DNA of 64,000 nt from Sphingomonas sp. Ant H11. GTDB taxonomy: Bacteria > Pseudomonadota > Alphaproteobacteria > Sphingomonadales > Sphingomonadaceae. How positions within the stretch are numbered: the first letter of the stretch is position 1; every line of letters begins with the position of its first letter. The notes beneath the pieces are model-generated. The model was not told the DNA's origin. It ran no database searches and worked only from the letters and a program-made list of their open reading frames with translations. Positions 28,508 through 39,223 of this stretch are shown here, in pieces. The stretch is taken from contig NZ_JSBN01000010.1 in the NCBI RefSeq assembly GCF_000797515.1, positions 62,001-126,000 of the forward strand, in the 5' to 3' direction. The position numbers and the translations under genes are program-made.

Positions 28508-28670
28508 TTTGCCGTTTGCGCGGCGCTACGCCGCTTTCATGACGAGTTCGTGACGAGCGGAGCGATATGAACAAATTGAGTATGTCCCGTTGTGTCGTTT
28601 CCATGCGGGAACAAAAATGCTCGCACGGGCGTCGTGCCGCTAAGGCAACAACTAAGGAAAAACGTCGAAC

Positions 28671-29195
28671 ATGCGTCGGACACATGCTCTCAGCGGATTG
28701 GGCTCGATCGCTCTTATGCTTGCGCCCGTCGCGGCGCAGGCAGCCGGACCGCAGGATGACAGCGTCGGCAAGGCGGTTACCCAGCCGCTGCGCGACGTGC
28801 GGATTGCGGACAAGAAGATCCCGCCGATCCTGCAATTGGCGGCATCGGCCCCCTATTCCTCGCAGAATACGCGCTCCTGCGCCGCGATTGCGGGCGAGGT
28901 GCGGCGGCTCAATGCCGCCTTGGGGACCGATGTGGATGTGCCGGGCCAACCCAAGGGCGAAGGGTCCGCGCTCGCTGCGGTCGCCGCGCGAACTGCGGTT
29001 AATACGCTGATTCCGGGCCTGGGCATCGTGCGTGTCATCACCGGGGCGGACAAGCAGCAGCGTCGCGTCGAGGCGGCCGTCTATGCCGGATCGACACGCC
29101 GTGCCTATCTCAAGGGCATCGGGCTGGCGCGCGGGTGCAAGGTTCCTGCGGCACCGACCGCCGCAGCCGTGGCGGACCGGCCGGAACTGCCCTGA
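28671..29195 (+). CDS. Exported protein of unknown function
   Basis: I do not recognise a named family. The 174-residue protein starts with a signal peptide (about residues 1-25, ending AAQAAGP) and has a soluble remainder with two cysteines (TRSCAAI and ARGCKV) that could form a disulfide in the periplasm. The middle carries an alanine-rich hydrophobic stretch, AALAAVAARTAVNTLIPGLG in shortened form, which could be a small membrane-associated helix. AAGGAA lies about 14 bases upstream of the start. It faces away from the TonB receptor and ends at a strong terminator. Similar small exported proteins are common in sphingomonads as far as I recall. Confidence 0.8.
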   Translation: MRRTHALSGLGSIALMLAPVAAQAAGPQDDSVGKAVTQPLRDVRIADKKIPPILQLAASAPYSSQNTRSCAAIAGEVRRLNAALGTDVDVPGQPKGEGSALAAVAARTAVNTLIPGLGIVRVITGADKQQRRVEAAVYAGSTRRAYLKGIGLARGCKVPAAPTAAAVADRPELP

Positions 29196-29222
29196 TTTGT
29201 CTGCGGACTGACTGAGCCGCGC

Positions 29223-29257
29223 AAAAAAAGGGCCGGGGTGCGAACCCCGGCCCTTTT
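29223..29257. terminator. Bidirectional rho-independent terminator
   Basis: GGGCCGGGGT-GCGA-ACCCCGGCCC forms a 10-base stem flanked by A7 on the left and T4 on the right. On the plus strand it ends the small exported-protein gene; on the minus strand it follows groL by about 150 bases with a T7 tail. Confidence 0.93.
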
Positions 29258-29405
29258 CTCTTGGTCCAGCCTGGGCCGGGAGGTTTGGATCGGCCCCGGC
29301 AAAGCCATGGCCTTTCGTCGGGCGGGTTCGACGGCATTGCCGCCGACCCTCCGCCCGTCCTCGGGGCGAGACCGTGGCCAGCATGGCCACGGCCCGCCCT
29401 TCGGA

Positions 29406-31150
<1,745 letters not shown>

Positions 31151-31159
31151 TCAAGAGCT

Positions 31160-31447
31160 TCAGCCGACGATCCCGAGGATGTCGCTTTCCTTCATGATCA
31201 ACAGGTCTTCGCCGTTGATCTTGACTTCGGTGCCCGACCACTTGCCGAACAGAATCTTGTCGCCAGCCTTGACTTCGAGCGGGTGGATTTCACCGGCTTC
31301 GTTGCGCGCGCCGGTGCCGACCGAGACGACTTCGCCTTCCTGCGGCTTTTCCTTGGCGGTTTCCGGAATGATGATCCCGCCTGCGGTCTTCTCTTCTGCC
31401 TCTACGCGGCGGACGAGGACGCGGTCATGCAATGGACGAAAGGTCAT
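31160..31447 (-). CDS. groES: 10-kDa co-chaperonin GroES
   Basis: The 95-residue protein starts [20 protein letters not shown], has the mobile-loop segment [16 protein letters not shown] and the later [15 protein letters not shown], all classic GroES. It caps the GroEL ring. The start at 31447 lies 30 bases downstream of a CIRCE operator. It is the first gene of the groES-groL operon. Confidence 0.98.
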   Translation of the reverse strand: MTFRPLHDRVLVRRVEAEEKTAGGIIIPETAKEKPQEGEVVSVGTGARNEAGEIHPLEVKAGDKILFGKWSGTEVKINGEDLLIMKESDILGIVG

Positions 31448-31476
31448 GCGTGAAGTCCCTTTATATTGAACGTCTG

Positions 31477-31503
31477 TTAGCACTCGCATGGAGTGAGTGC
31501 CAG
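31477..31503. promoter_or_regulatory. CIRCE operator (HrcA-binding site)
   Basis: TTAGCACTC, nine bases, then GAGTGCCAG matches the CIRCE consensus TTAGCACTC-N9-GAGTGCTAA in 16 of 18 arm bases. It lies 30 bases before the groES start and just downstream of the -10 box, the usual layout for HrcA repression of heat-shock chaperonins. Confidence 0.93.
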
Positions 31504-31510
31504 CACGGCG

Positions 31511-31539
31511 CATATGATGTCGCGACCGAGCATCGTCAA
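31511..31539 (-). promoter_or_regulatory. Sigma-70-type promoter of groES-groL
   Basis: On the minus strand a -35 box TTGACG (31534-31539) is followed after 17 bases by CATATG (31511-31516). The predicted start falls at the edge of the CIRCE element. A sigma-32 match was not seen. Confidence 0.6.
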
Positions 31540-31659
31540 CCGGTCGCGACCGCGCTCCCGCCACAAAAATAATGCGTGTTGGTCGTGCAACACGCATTTA
31601 CTCGACGGACGCCTTGCCCTAGCCAAGGGCGGTATTTCCGCCAATCAAGGAGCGGCCAA

Positions 31660-33537
31660 GTGAAACTCGTACGGGGCGCGTGGAAGATTCTCGTCGGCAT
31701 CAAGGACGGTCTTGTGCTGATCGCGATGCTGCTGTTCTTTGGCTTGCTCTTCGGCGCGCTGGCCGCGCGGCCGGGCAAGGCGGCAATCGGAAACGGGGCC
31801 TTATTGCTCAAACTCGACGGCGCAATCGTCGAGCAGCCCGCCGAGGTCGATCCGTTTGCCAGCCTCGGTGGTGGCGGCACGCCGCATCAATTCCGCCTGC
31901 GCGATGTCGTGCGCAGCCTCGATGCGGCGGGCAAGGACAGCCGCGTCAAGGCGGTCGTGCTCGATCTCGACGCGTTCGGCGGGGGCTATCCCGCAGCGCT
32001 GAACGAAGTCGCCGATGCGATCCGGCGCGTGCGCGACGGCGGCAAGCCGGTGCTGGCTTATGCGACTGCCTATACCGACAGCGGCTACCGCCTCGCCGCC
32101 AATGCCAGCGAAGTGTGGATGAGCCCGATGGGCGGCACGCTGTTCATGGGGCCGGGCGGCAGCCAGCTTTATTATAAGGGCCTGATCGACAAGCTCGGCA
32201 TCAACGCGCACGTCTACCGCGTCGGTAAATACAAGTCGTTCGTCGAGCCTTATACCCGTACCGACGCCTCGCCCGAGGCCAAGGAAGAAGTGGAGAAGCT
32301 CTATCAGGTGCTGTTCGCCAATTGGCAGGCGGCCGTGGCCAAGGCGCGCCCCAAGGCCAAGGTCACGCCGTTTCTGACGACGCCGGGCGCGGTCATCACC
32401 GCCGCCAAGGGCAACATCGCGCAGGCCAATCTCGAAGCGGGCATCGTCGACAAGCTCGGCAGCCATCTCGATTTCGGAAAGCGCGTTGCCGAGCTGGCGG
32501 GCGCGGATTCGGGCAAGGCACCGGGCACCTTCAAGACCATCAAATATGACGCCTATGTCGCAGCCAACCCGCTGCCGACGAACGGTGCCAAGATCGGCGT
32601 GTTGACGATTGCGGGTGACATTATCGATGGCAAATCGAAGAGCGGCAGCGTGGGCTCCGATACGGTGTCCAAGGCGTTGCTCGATGCCCTGGCCAAGAAG
32701 GATCTGAAGGCGCTGGTCGTGCGGGTCGATTCACCGGGCGGTTCGGCGCTTGCGTCCGAAGACATGCGGCGCGCGATCCTGGAAGCCAAGGCGCAGAAGC
32801 TGCCGGTCGTCATCTCGATGGGCTCGCTGGCGGCGTCGGGCGGCTATTGGGTGTCGACGGCGGGCGACGTGATCTTCGCCGAGCCGACCACCATCACCGG
32901 CTCGATCGGCATCTTCGGCATCATCCCGACTTTCGAGAACACGCTCAAAAAGATCGGCCTCACCACCGATGGCGTGCGCACCACGCCGCTGTCCGGGCAG
33001 CCGGACATTTACGGCGGCACCAATGCCGAGACCGACACGATCTTCCAGGCGGGGATCGAGAATGGCTATCAGGAGTTCATCACGCGCGTCGCCACTGCGC
33101 GCAAGCTGACCCCGGCGCGCGTCGACGAGATCGGGCAGGGCCGCGTCTGGGATGGCGGCACGGCGCATCAGATCGGGCTGGTCGATCGTTTCGGTGGCTT
33201 GCAGGACGCGATCGACGAAGCCGCCAAGCGCGCCGGGTTGAAGGCGACCGACGTTCATGCCGAATATCTGGAGAAAAAGCCGAGCGCTTTCATGCAATTG
33301 ATCGCGCAAATCCTGGATTCGAACAAGGATGACGATGCGAGCGCGGGCGATGCCTTCACGCGGATGGCGACGGAGCGGCGCGCGGTGTTCGCGCGCGCGC
33401 TGGGCGATGTGAAGCGGATCGGCACGGGGGCGGCGATCCAGGCGCGCTGCCTCGAATGCGACGGGCTGGGCGGAACGCAGCCGCAGCCTGGCGATGCTAC
33501 GCTGCTCACCCTCGTGCTTGCGCGGTTCGGCCTGTGA
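31660..33537 (+). CDS. sppA: Signal peptide peptidase SppA, 67K type
   Basis: The 625-residue protein is a membrane-anchored serine protease that degrades cleaved signal peptides. It has one N-terminal membrane helix (about residues 12-36, LVLIAMLLFFGLLFGALAA) and two repeated S49 domains. The general-base Lys is in GKYKSFVEP near residue 192 and the nucleophile Ser in MGSLAASGGYW near residue 393, the arrangement of E. coli SppA. It starts with GTG at 31660, supported by AAGGAG eight bases upstream. Its TGA overlaps a GTG start of the next GNAT gene. Confidence 0.94.
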   Translation: MKLVRGAWKILVGIKDGLVLIAMLLFFGLLFGALAARPGKAAIGNGALLLKLDGAIVEQPAEVDPFASLGGGGTPHQFRLRDVVRSLDAAGKDSRVKAVVLDLDAFGGGYPAALNEVADAIRRVRDGGKPVLAYATAYTDSGYRLAANASEVWMSPMGGTLFMGPGGSQLYYKGLIDKLGINAHVYRVGKYKSFVEPYTRTDASPEAKEEVEKLYQVLFANWQAAVAKARPKAKVTPFLTTPGAVITAAKGNIAQANLEAGIVDKLGSHLDFGKRVAELAGADSGKAPGTFKTIKYDAYVAANPLPTNGAKIGVLTIAGDIIDGKSKSGSVGSDTVSKALLDALAKKDLKALVVRVDSPGGSALASEDMRRAILEAKAQKLPVVISMGSLAASGGYWVSTAGDVIFAEPTTITGSIGIFGIIPTFENTLKKIGLTTDGVRTTPLSGQPDIYGGTNAETDTIFQAGIENGYQEFITRVATARKLTPARVDEIGQGRVWDGGTAHQIGLVDRFGGLQDAIDEAAKRAGLKATDVHAEYLEKKPSAFMQLIAQILDSNKDDDASAGDAFTRMATERRAVFARALGDVKRIGTGAAIQARCLECDGLGGTQPQPGDATLLTLVLARFGL

Positions 33538-34118
33538 GCGTCGATCCCGCACCGCGCCCGATCGCGGTTCGCCCGGCGACGCCTGAAGATGCTGGCGTGA
33601 TCGCCGAAATCTATCGGCCTTATGTGGAAGGCGGTACCGTCTCGTTCGAGTTGACCGCGCCTAATGCCGAGACGATGCGGCAGCGCATGGCGGCCTCGGG
33701 CGGGTTGTATCCGTGGCTGGTGGTGACCGAAGGCGAGGGCGGCCCTGTACGCGGCTACGCTTATGCCTCGGCCTTCCGCGACCGCCCGGCCTATCGCTAC
33801 ACGATCGAGACCTCGGTCTATCTGGAGACGGGGACGCAGGGGCGCGGCAATGGGCGGCATTTGTACGATGCGTTGATCGATACGCTGCGCGCGCAGGGAT
33901 TTACCCAGGCGATCAGCGTGATTTCCTTGCCAAACGAGCATTCGATCCGGCTGCATGAATCGGTCGGCTTCCGCCGCGCCGGGGTGCTGCGCGAGGTCGG
34001 GTATAAGGAAGGCCGCTGGATCGATGTCGGCCTGTGGCAATGCGAACTCAACGACGCCACTTTGCCACCGATGGAACCCAAGCCGTTCAGCGCGACCGGC
34101 ATGGTGTGGAATTGGTGA
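33534..34118 (+). CDS. GNAT N-acetyltransferase, phosphinothricin-acetyltransferase-like
   Basis: The 194-residue protein follows the phosphinothricin/methionine sulfoximine acetyltransferase branch of GNATs: IRPA-type start (AVRPATPEDAGVIAEIY), YAYASAFRDRPAYRYTIETS in shortened form, then the acetyl-CoA loop GTQGRGNGRHLYDAL, and SLPNEHSIRLHESVGF. Most such proteins acetylate small amines or peptides rather than the herbicide. The GTG start at 33534 overlaps the sppA stop as GTGA. Confidence 0.9.
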   Translation: MSVDPAPRPIAVRPATPEDAGVIAEIYRPYVEGGTVSFELTAPNAETMRQRMAASGGLYPWLVVTEGEGGPVRGYAYASAFRDRPAYRYTIETSVYLETGTQGRGNGRHLYDALIDTLRAQGFTQAISVISLPNEHSIRLHESVGFRRAGVLREVGYKEGRWIDVGLWQCELNDATLPPMEPKPFSATGMVWNW

Positions 34119-34133
34119 CGGGGTAGCTTTCCC

Positions 34134-34231
34134 CGTCATGCCGGGCTTGTCCCGGCATCCACCGTGCCGCGCTTTCTACAGATGGTTGGGAAGGATCGAC
34201 GGTGGACCCCGGCACGAGGCCGGGGTGACGG
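34134..34231. repeat. Intergenic inverted repeat, family A copy 2
   Basis: It is the reverse complement of the element at 3226-3322: GTCATGCCGGGCTTGTCCCG at the left, then CATCCACCGTGCCGC, a spacer of about 25 bases, and GGTGGACCCCGGCACGAGGC with GGGGTGAC at the right. It sits between the GNAT gene and ileS, overlapping neither. Confidence 0.85.
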
Positions 34232-34289
34232 GAGGAGGCCTTTGCAGGGGGCTTTCGACGGGGGCCGCTTCACGCTAAGGCCGCATCAA

Positions 34290-37188
34290 ATGACCGACGC
34301 TTCAGACACCACGCCCGCCCGCGACGCCCAACGAGATTGGCGCGACACCGTCTTCCTGCCGAAGACCGACTTTCCGATGAAAGCCGGCCTGCCCGCCAAG
34401 GAGCCGGGGATTCTCGCGCGGTGGCAGGCGATGAACCTCTACGAGAAAACGCGGGAAGCGCGTCGGGGCCGTGAGAAGTTCATCCTGCACGACGGCCCGC
34501 CTTATGCGAATGGCGACATGCATATCGGCCATGCGCTCAACCACATCCTGAAGGACACGGTGTGCCGCACGCAGACCCTGCTCGGCAAGGATGCGCCCTA
34601 TGTGCCCGGCTGGGACTGCCACGGCTGCCGATCGAGTGGAAGGTCGAGGAGCAGTATCGCGCCAAGAAGCGCAACAAGGACGAAGTTCCGGCAAAGGAAT
34701 TCCGCGCCGAGTGCCGCGCTTATGCGCAGCATTGGGTCGACGTGCAGCGCGAGCAGTTGAAGCGGCTCGGCATCAATGGCGATTGGGACCATCCCTATCT
34801 GACGATGGATTTCCAGGCCGAGGCGACGATCGTCTCGGAGCTGCTCAAGTTCGCGGAAAGCGGCCAGCTCTATCGCGGTGCCAAGCCGGTGATGTGGTCG
34901 CCCGTTGAAAAGACCGCGCTCGCCGAGGCCGAGGTCGAATATGAGGACGTCGTGTCGACGCAGATCGACGTGGCGTTCGAGATTGTCGACGCGCCGAACG
35001 CGCCGGAACTGGTCGGTGCCCATGCGGTGATCTGGACCACGACGCCATGGACGATCCCGGTGAACCAGGCGCTGAGCTATGGGCCGGAGATCGAGTATCG
35101 ATTGTTCCGCATTGGCGGATGGAAGCTCCTTGTTGCGGATGGTCTAGTCGAGACCTTCTACTCACGCCTTTCCAACCCACCAATCTATGACGACCACGGT
35201 CCCGAAGGCCGTCTGGGTACGATCATCAAAGGTTCGCAACTCGAAGGCGCCACCGCGCGGCATCCGATGCACGCGCTCGGCGGGTTCTTCGCCAAGCCCC
35301 GCCCGTTCCTGCCGGGCGAGTTCGTCACCACCGATGCCGGCACCGGGCTCGTCCATATGGCGCCGGACCACGGCGAGGATGATTTCCTGCTGTGCAAGCA
35401 GTACGGCATCGATCCGGTGTTCGCGGTCGATGGCGCGGGCATGTATCGCGCCGACTGGGCGTGGCTCGGCGGGCAGGGATCGGTGATCAACAAGAAGTTC
35501 GTCTCGGCCGAGGGGCCGATCTGTTCGGATCTGCGCGCCGTCGGCGCGTTGCTCGCGGCGAGCGATGATTTTGCGCATAGCTATCCGCATTCGTGGCGGT
35601 CGAAGGCGAAGGTCATTTTCCGCGCGACGCCGCAATGGTTCATTCCGATGGATCAGGAACTCCCCTCCCGCTTGCGGGAGGGCTGGGGGAGGGCGGTGCC
35701 GCGAACGCTGCGCTCGCTGCTGAGTTCCCTCCCCCAACCCCTCCCGCAGGCGGGAGGGGAGCAGAAGGGGAGACTTTGCGCTCCACCGCGCTGCGCGCCA
35801 TCGAAGCGACCACCTGGTATCCGCCCAAGGGCCAGAACCGCATCACCGCGATGGTCGCCGGGCGTCCGGATTGGGTGATCAGCCGTCAGCGCGCCTGGGG
35901 CGTGCCGATCACGCTGTTCGTCAACCGCACGACCGGCCAGTATCTGGTCGACCCGGAGGTCAACCGCCGCATCGTCGCAGCTGTGCGCGAACAGGGCGTC
36001 GATGCGTGGAGCGAAGAGGCGGCGCAGGATCTGCTCGGGGCCGACTACACGCTCGCCGATTATGAGCGCGTCACCGACATTCTCGACGTGTGGTTCGACA
36101 GCGGCTGCACCCATGCCTTTGTGCTGGAAAGCGGGCGCTGGCCCGATCTGCAATGGCCGGCCGATCTCTATCTCGAAGGCTCCGACCAGCATCGCGGCTG
36201 GTTCCAGTCCTCGCTGATGGAAGCGTGCGGCACGCGCGGGCGCGCGCCCTATGATGCGGTGCTGACGCACGGCTTCACCATGGATGCGAAGGGCATGAAA
36301 ATGTCCAAGTCGCTCGGCAACACGATCAACCCGCTCGACCTGATGAAGGAATCGGGCGCGGATATCTTGCGGTTGTGGGCGCTGTCGGTCGATTTCACCG
36401 AGGACCACCGCATCGGCAAGGAAATCCTGAACGGGGTCTCCGACCAATATCGCAAGTTGCGCAACACCTTCCGCTATTTGCTGGGGGCGCTGGAAGGGTT
36501 TGACGAGGCCGAGCGCCTGCCGGTCGCGGACATGCCCGAGCTGGAGCGCTACATGCTCCATCTGCTCGCCGAGCTGGATGCCAAGCTGCGCGCGGCGGTC
36601 GAAGTGTATGACTTCAACAGCTATGTCCGGCTGCTGACCGAATTCGCGCAGGAAGATTTGTCGGCCTTCTACTTCGATATCCGCAAGGATTCGCTCTATT
36701 GCGACGGCGTCGATGATCCCAAGCGGCGCGGCTGCCGCACGGTGTTCGACACGCTGTTCCACGCGCTGGTGCGCTATGCCGCACCCGTGCTGTGCTTCAC
36801 CGCCGAGGAAGTGTGGCAGGATCGCTTCCCGAGCGAGGACGGCTCGGTGCATTTGCTCGAATGGCCGGAGGTGCCTGCAGTGGCGGACGTCGACGCGGCG
36901 CATTGGGTTGCGGTCCGCGCTTTGCGCACGCAGGTGACCGAAGCGATCGAGCCGCTGCGGCGCGAGAAGATCGTGCGCTCCAGTCTGGAGGCCGAGGTAG
37001 TAGTGCCCGAGGCAATGCTGTCGCCCGCAGCACTGGCCGAGTTGTTCATCGTCGCGAAGGTGACGACGGGTGAGGCGATCACCGTTTCCCGCACCGATTT
37101 CCACAAATGCGGCCGCTGCTGGCGGCATTTGCCCGAGGTCGCGGTGGACCGCGATCTGTGTGACCGTTGCACGGGAGTCGTCGCATGA
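34290..37188 (+). CDS. ileS: Isoleucyl-tRNA synthetase IleS (two frame breaks; repeat inserted in the body)
   Basis: This class I enzyme charges tRNA(Ile). N-terminal [17 protein letters not shown], the HIGH-type motif [28 protein letters not shown], and KMSKS-type [11 protein letters not shown] near 36300 are all present, with a C-terminal zinc-finger-like CGRCWRH and CDRCTG. A missing C near 34624 breaks the frame inside WDCHGLPIEW. A second break lies somewhere between about 35600 and 35800, in or next to a family B palindromic repeat at 35661-35761, where the protein reads IPMDQ... and resumes [20 protein letters not shown]. Because the gene is essential I expect a working copy with the repeat in frame. 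The TGA overlaps the lspA start. Confidence 0.93.
35661..35761. repeat. Palindromic repeat of family B lying inside ileS
   Basis: The two hairpins CCCCTCCCGCTTGCGGGAGG and CCCCTCCCGCAGGCGGGAGG flank a centre with CGAACGCTGCGCTCGCTGCT. The design equals the intergenic element at 4378-4477. It lies in the catalytic body of ileS, between conserved IPMD and [11 protein letters not shown], where other IleS proteins have only a short loop. Confidence 0.85.
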
Positions 37189-37725
37189 AGCTGCCTATCG
37201 CTGGTTTTGCCACCGCCGCCGCTCTGTTCGTGGTCGATCAGGCCGCGAAATATGGCATTACCGATGTGCTGAAGCTCAACTTTTTGAGCGATGCCTATTA
37301 CGTCACCTCGTTCTTCAACCTGCGCTTCGTCGCCAATCAAGGCGTGTCGCTCGGGCTGTTGCACGCCGACACCGCTACGATGCGGTGGCTGCTGGTGGCG
37401 ATGACCGGGGCGATTGCGCTCGGCGTGCTGGTGTGGTTGCTGCGGGAGAAGAACCGTGCCGACCAGATGGCGCTGGGCCTGGTGCTGGGGGGGCGCTGCG
37501 GGCAATATCGTTGACCGCATCCGCTTGGGCTATGTCGTCGATTGGGCGGATTTCCATATTGGGGCGTGGCAGCCGTTTTTGGTCTTCAATGTCGCCGATG
37601 CCGCGATTACGATCGGCGTCGTGATCTTGCTCGCGCGCGCGCTTCTGGTACGGGATAAGCCGACCGGGGATTCGGGCAAAAATTCTGGGGCGGAACATGG
37701 CCCAACGGAGAACATCCATGCGTAA
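37185..37725 (+). CDS. lspA: Lipoprotein signal peptidase LspA (one frame break)
   Basis: LspA cleaves the signal peptide of lipoproteins in the inner membrane. The corrected length is 179 residues with four membrane helices. The catalytic aspartates sit in [10 protein letters not shown] and VVDWADFH, with the family markers [16 protein letters not shown] run of seven G at 37487-37493 should be six: this makes [13 protein letters not shown] continuous. It overlaps ileS as ATGA, and its tail overlaps the start of a lipoprotein gene by eight bases. The ileS-lspA order is common in bacteria. Confidence 0.95.
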
Positions 37726-38133
37726 GTCGATTCTTCTCTCCGCGGCCAGCCTGGCGATCGTGGCGCTCGCCTCGGGCTGTGCCCATGGCCGTGGCGGCCG
37801 CGGCGGCCTGATGAGTTCGCCGTGGCGCGTCAGGCACCGCTCGTGATTCCGCCCGATTTCTCGCTGACCCCGCCCAAGCCGGGTGCGGCGCGCGCCAACG
37901 ATGTCAGCGCCAATGCGCAGGCGCTCGACGCGCTGTTCGGCGGCACGGCACAGCGTAGCCCGGGCGAGGCGGCCACCGTGGTCGCCGCCGGTGCCGATAG
38001 CGACGATCCCGGCATCCGTTCGTCGGTCGGCGATCCCGGCACGACCGTGGTCGACAAGGGCGCAACGACGCGCGACGTCGTGGCCGCCCCCGAAGGGGAC
38101 GGGCAATCCGCCAAGGCCGCCACGCCGAAATAA
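37718..38133 (+). CDS. DUF3035 lipoprotein (one frame break)
   Basis: The 138-residue protein begins [20 protein letters not shown] followed by Cys, a lipobox (L-A-S-G-C), so it should be a lipoprotein processed by the LspA encoded just before. After a missing C near 37807-37809 the frame continues as [20 protein letters not shown], the hallmark of DUF3035. The remainder is low-complexity and probably disordered in the periplasm. It overlaps the lspA tail by eight bases and ends at a strong terminator. Function is unknown; the family is usually close to lspA in sphingomonads. Confidence 0.88.
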
Positions 38134-38149
38134 GCGCCTGAACGGTACC

Positions 38150-38191
38150 AAAAAAGGCCGCGTACCGGATGCCCGGTACGCGGCCTTTTTT
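38150..38191. terminator. Bidirectional rho-independent terminator
   Basis: AAAAAAGGCCGCGTACCGG and CCGGTACGCGGCCTTTTTT pair perfectly around ATGC, with A-rich and T-rich ends. It ends the lspA-lipoprotein operon on the plus strand and the TorF porin gene on the minus strand. Confidence 0.96.
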
Positions 38192-38209
38192 GTTGGTGCG
38201 CTGGAGCGT

Positions 38210-38997
38210 TTAGAAGCTTGCGGTCAGCGTGGCGACCACGCCGCTCTTGCTGACGTTCTTGGTCGCCGAGAGGAACTTGGCGTCGGTATCGACATAGGAC
38301 ACGCCGAGCGTCAGCACCTTGTAGGTTGCCGTGGCTCCCAATGCCCAGTCGGTATAGCCCTTCTTGCTGTTGGAATCGGTGGCGAGCCAGCTCGGACCGA
38401 AGCTATGGCCGACATGCGCGGTCAGGCCGAGCGGTGTCTTGGGGATCGCGACGGTGAAATCGTCGGCGAGATAGACGTTGTCGCGCGACTGGAGTTTGCC
38501 GCTCGCACCCTGATCGAGCGCCAGCGCCTTTTGCTTCGGGGCATAGTTGACCGTGGTCTTGGCGGTCACCGGCCCAAGCGTCGTCGAAATGTCGAAATAC
38601 GGCTCGACAAAGTCGGAGCTGCTCTTGTCGCCCGCGAGCTTGGTCTTGGGATAGAAATAGTACAGGATCCCGCCATCCAGCTTGATGCCGCCGATCGTGT
38701 GGCTGTAGCCCGCGATCAGATCGATTTCCTGATGGCCGGTGCCGGCGACCGTTACATAATCGTCGATCGAGGAACCCCATACGGACGCATAGAAGCCCGA
38801 TTTGTGGGTGATCGTGATCGATCCCTGAATCGCCGCATTGTTATCGGTCTGCGAAATACCGCGGAACCGATAATCGGTCACGACGGTGCCGTCGCATTGA
38901 TCGTGATCGGCGGCGGTGGGGCGGTTTCCTGCGCGAGCGCAGGGGTGGCGGAAGCGGCGAGCAAGAGCGCGCCGAGCGTGGTTGTGGAGAAGCGCAT
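38210..38997 (-). CDS. TorF family putative porin (one frame break)
   Basis: The 262-residue outer membrane protein starts with a signal peptide MRFSTTTLGALLLAASATPA ending near ALAQE. The barrel part contains VTDYRFRGISQTDNNAAIQG, the TorF/TIGR02001 hallmark, and ends VVATLTASF with a terminal Phe. A missing G near 38895 splits the signal region from the barrel; adding it gives ...ITINGDGTVVTDYRFRG. TorF porins in proteobacteria are often next to ammonium or nitrogen genes, but no such gene is here. The gene ends at the shared bidirectional terminator. The substrate is not known. Confidence 0.88.
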
Positions 38998-39083
38998 CGT
39001 TTCCCTTTCGAAAATGCGACTGTCCCCGCCTGCTTCTACCGGTGCGTGCGTCTGTCAGGAGCAGGAAATGCCCCCCGCGCCGC

Positions 39084-39175
39084 TAACCGGTAACCGGTAA
39101 CGCAGAATAATTGACCGTTCATGCGGCACTGCACAACTCAATTTTTGAGGTTTTACGACCGGTTCGGCACCGGTT
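39084..39175. promoter_or_regulatory. Repeated ACCGG(T) motifs upstream of the TorF porin
   Basis: TAACCGGTAACCGGTAACG (39084-39102) is a tandem of 7-base units, and ACCGGTT-CGGC-ACCGGTT occurs at 39158-39175. Both lie in the 226-base region between the porin start and the metC end, where the porin promoter must be. They could be regulator sites; the regulator is unknown. Confidence 0.4.
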
Positions 39176-39223
39176 GTTGTAACTCAGCAACAGTCGAGCA
39201 ACGCTTCAGCAACAGGAGATGCT

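Noticed and set aside
28467..29390. Upstream extension of the TonB receptor frame to 29390
   Set aside because: The extension has no signal peptide or family sequence, and crosses the gene for the exported protein and a terminator on the other strand.
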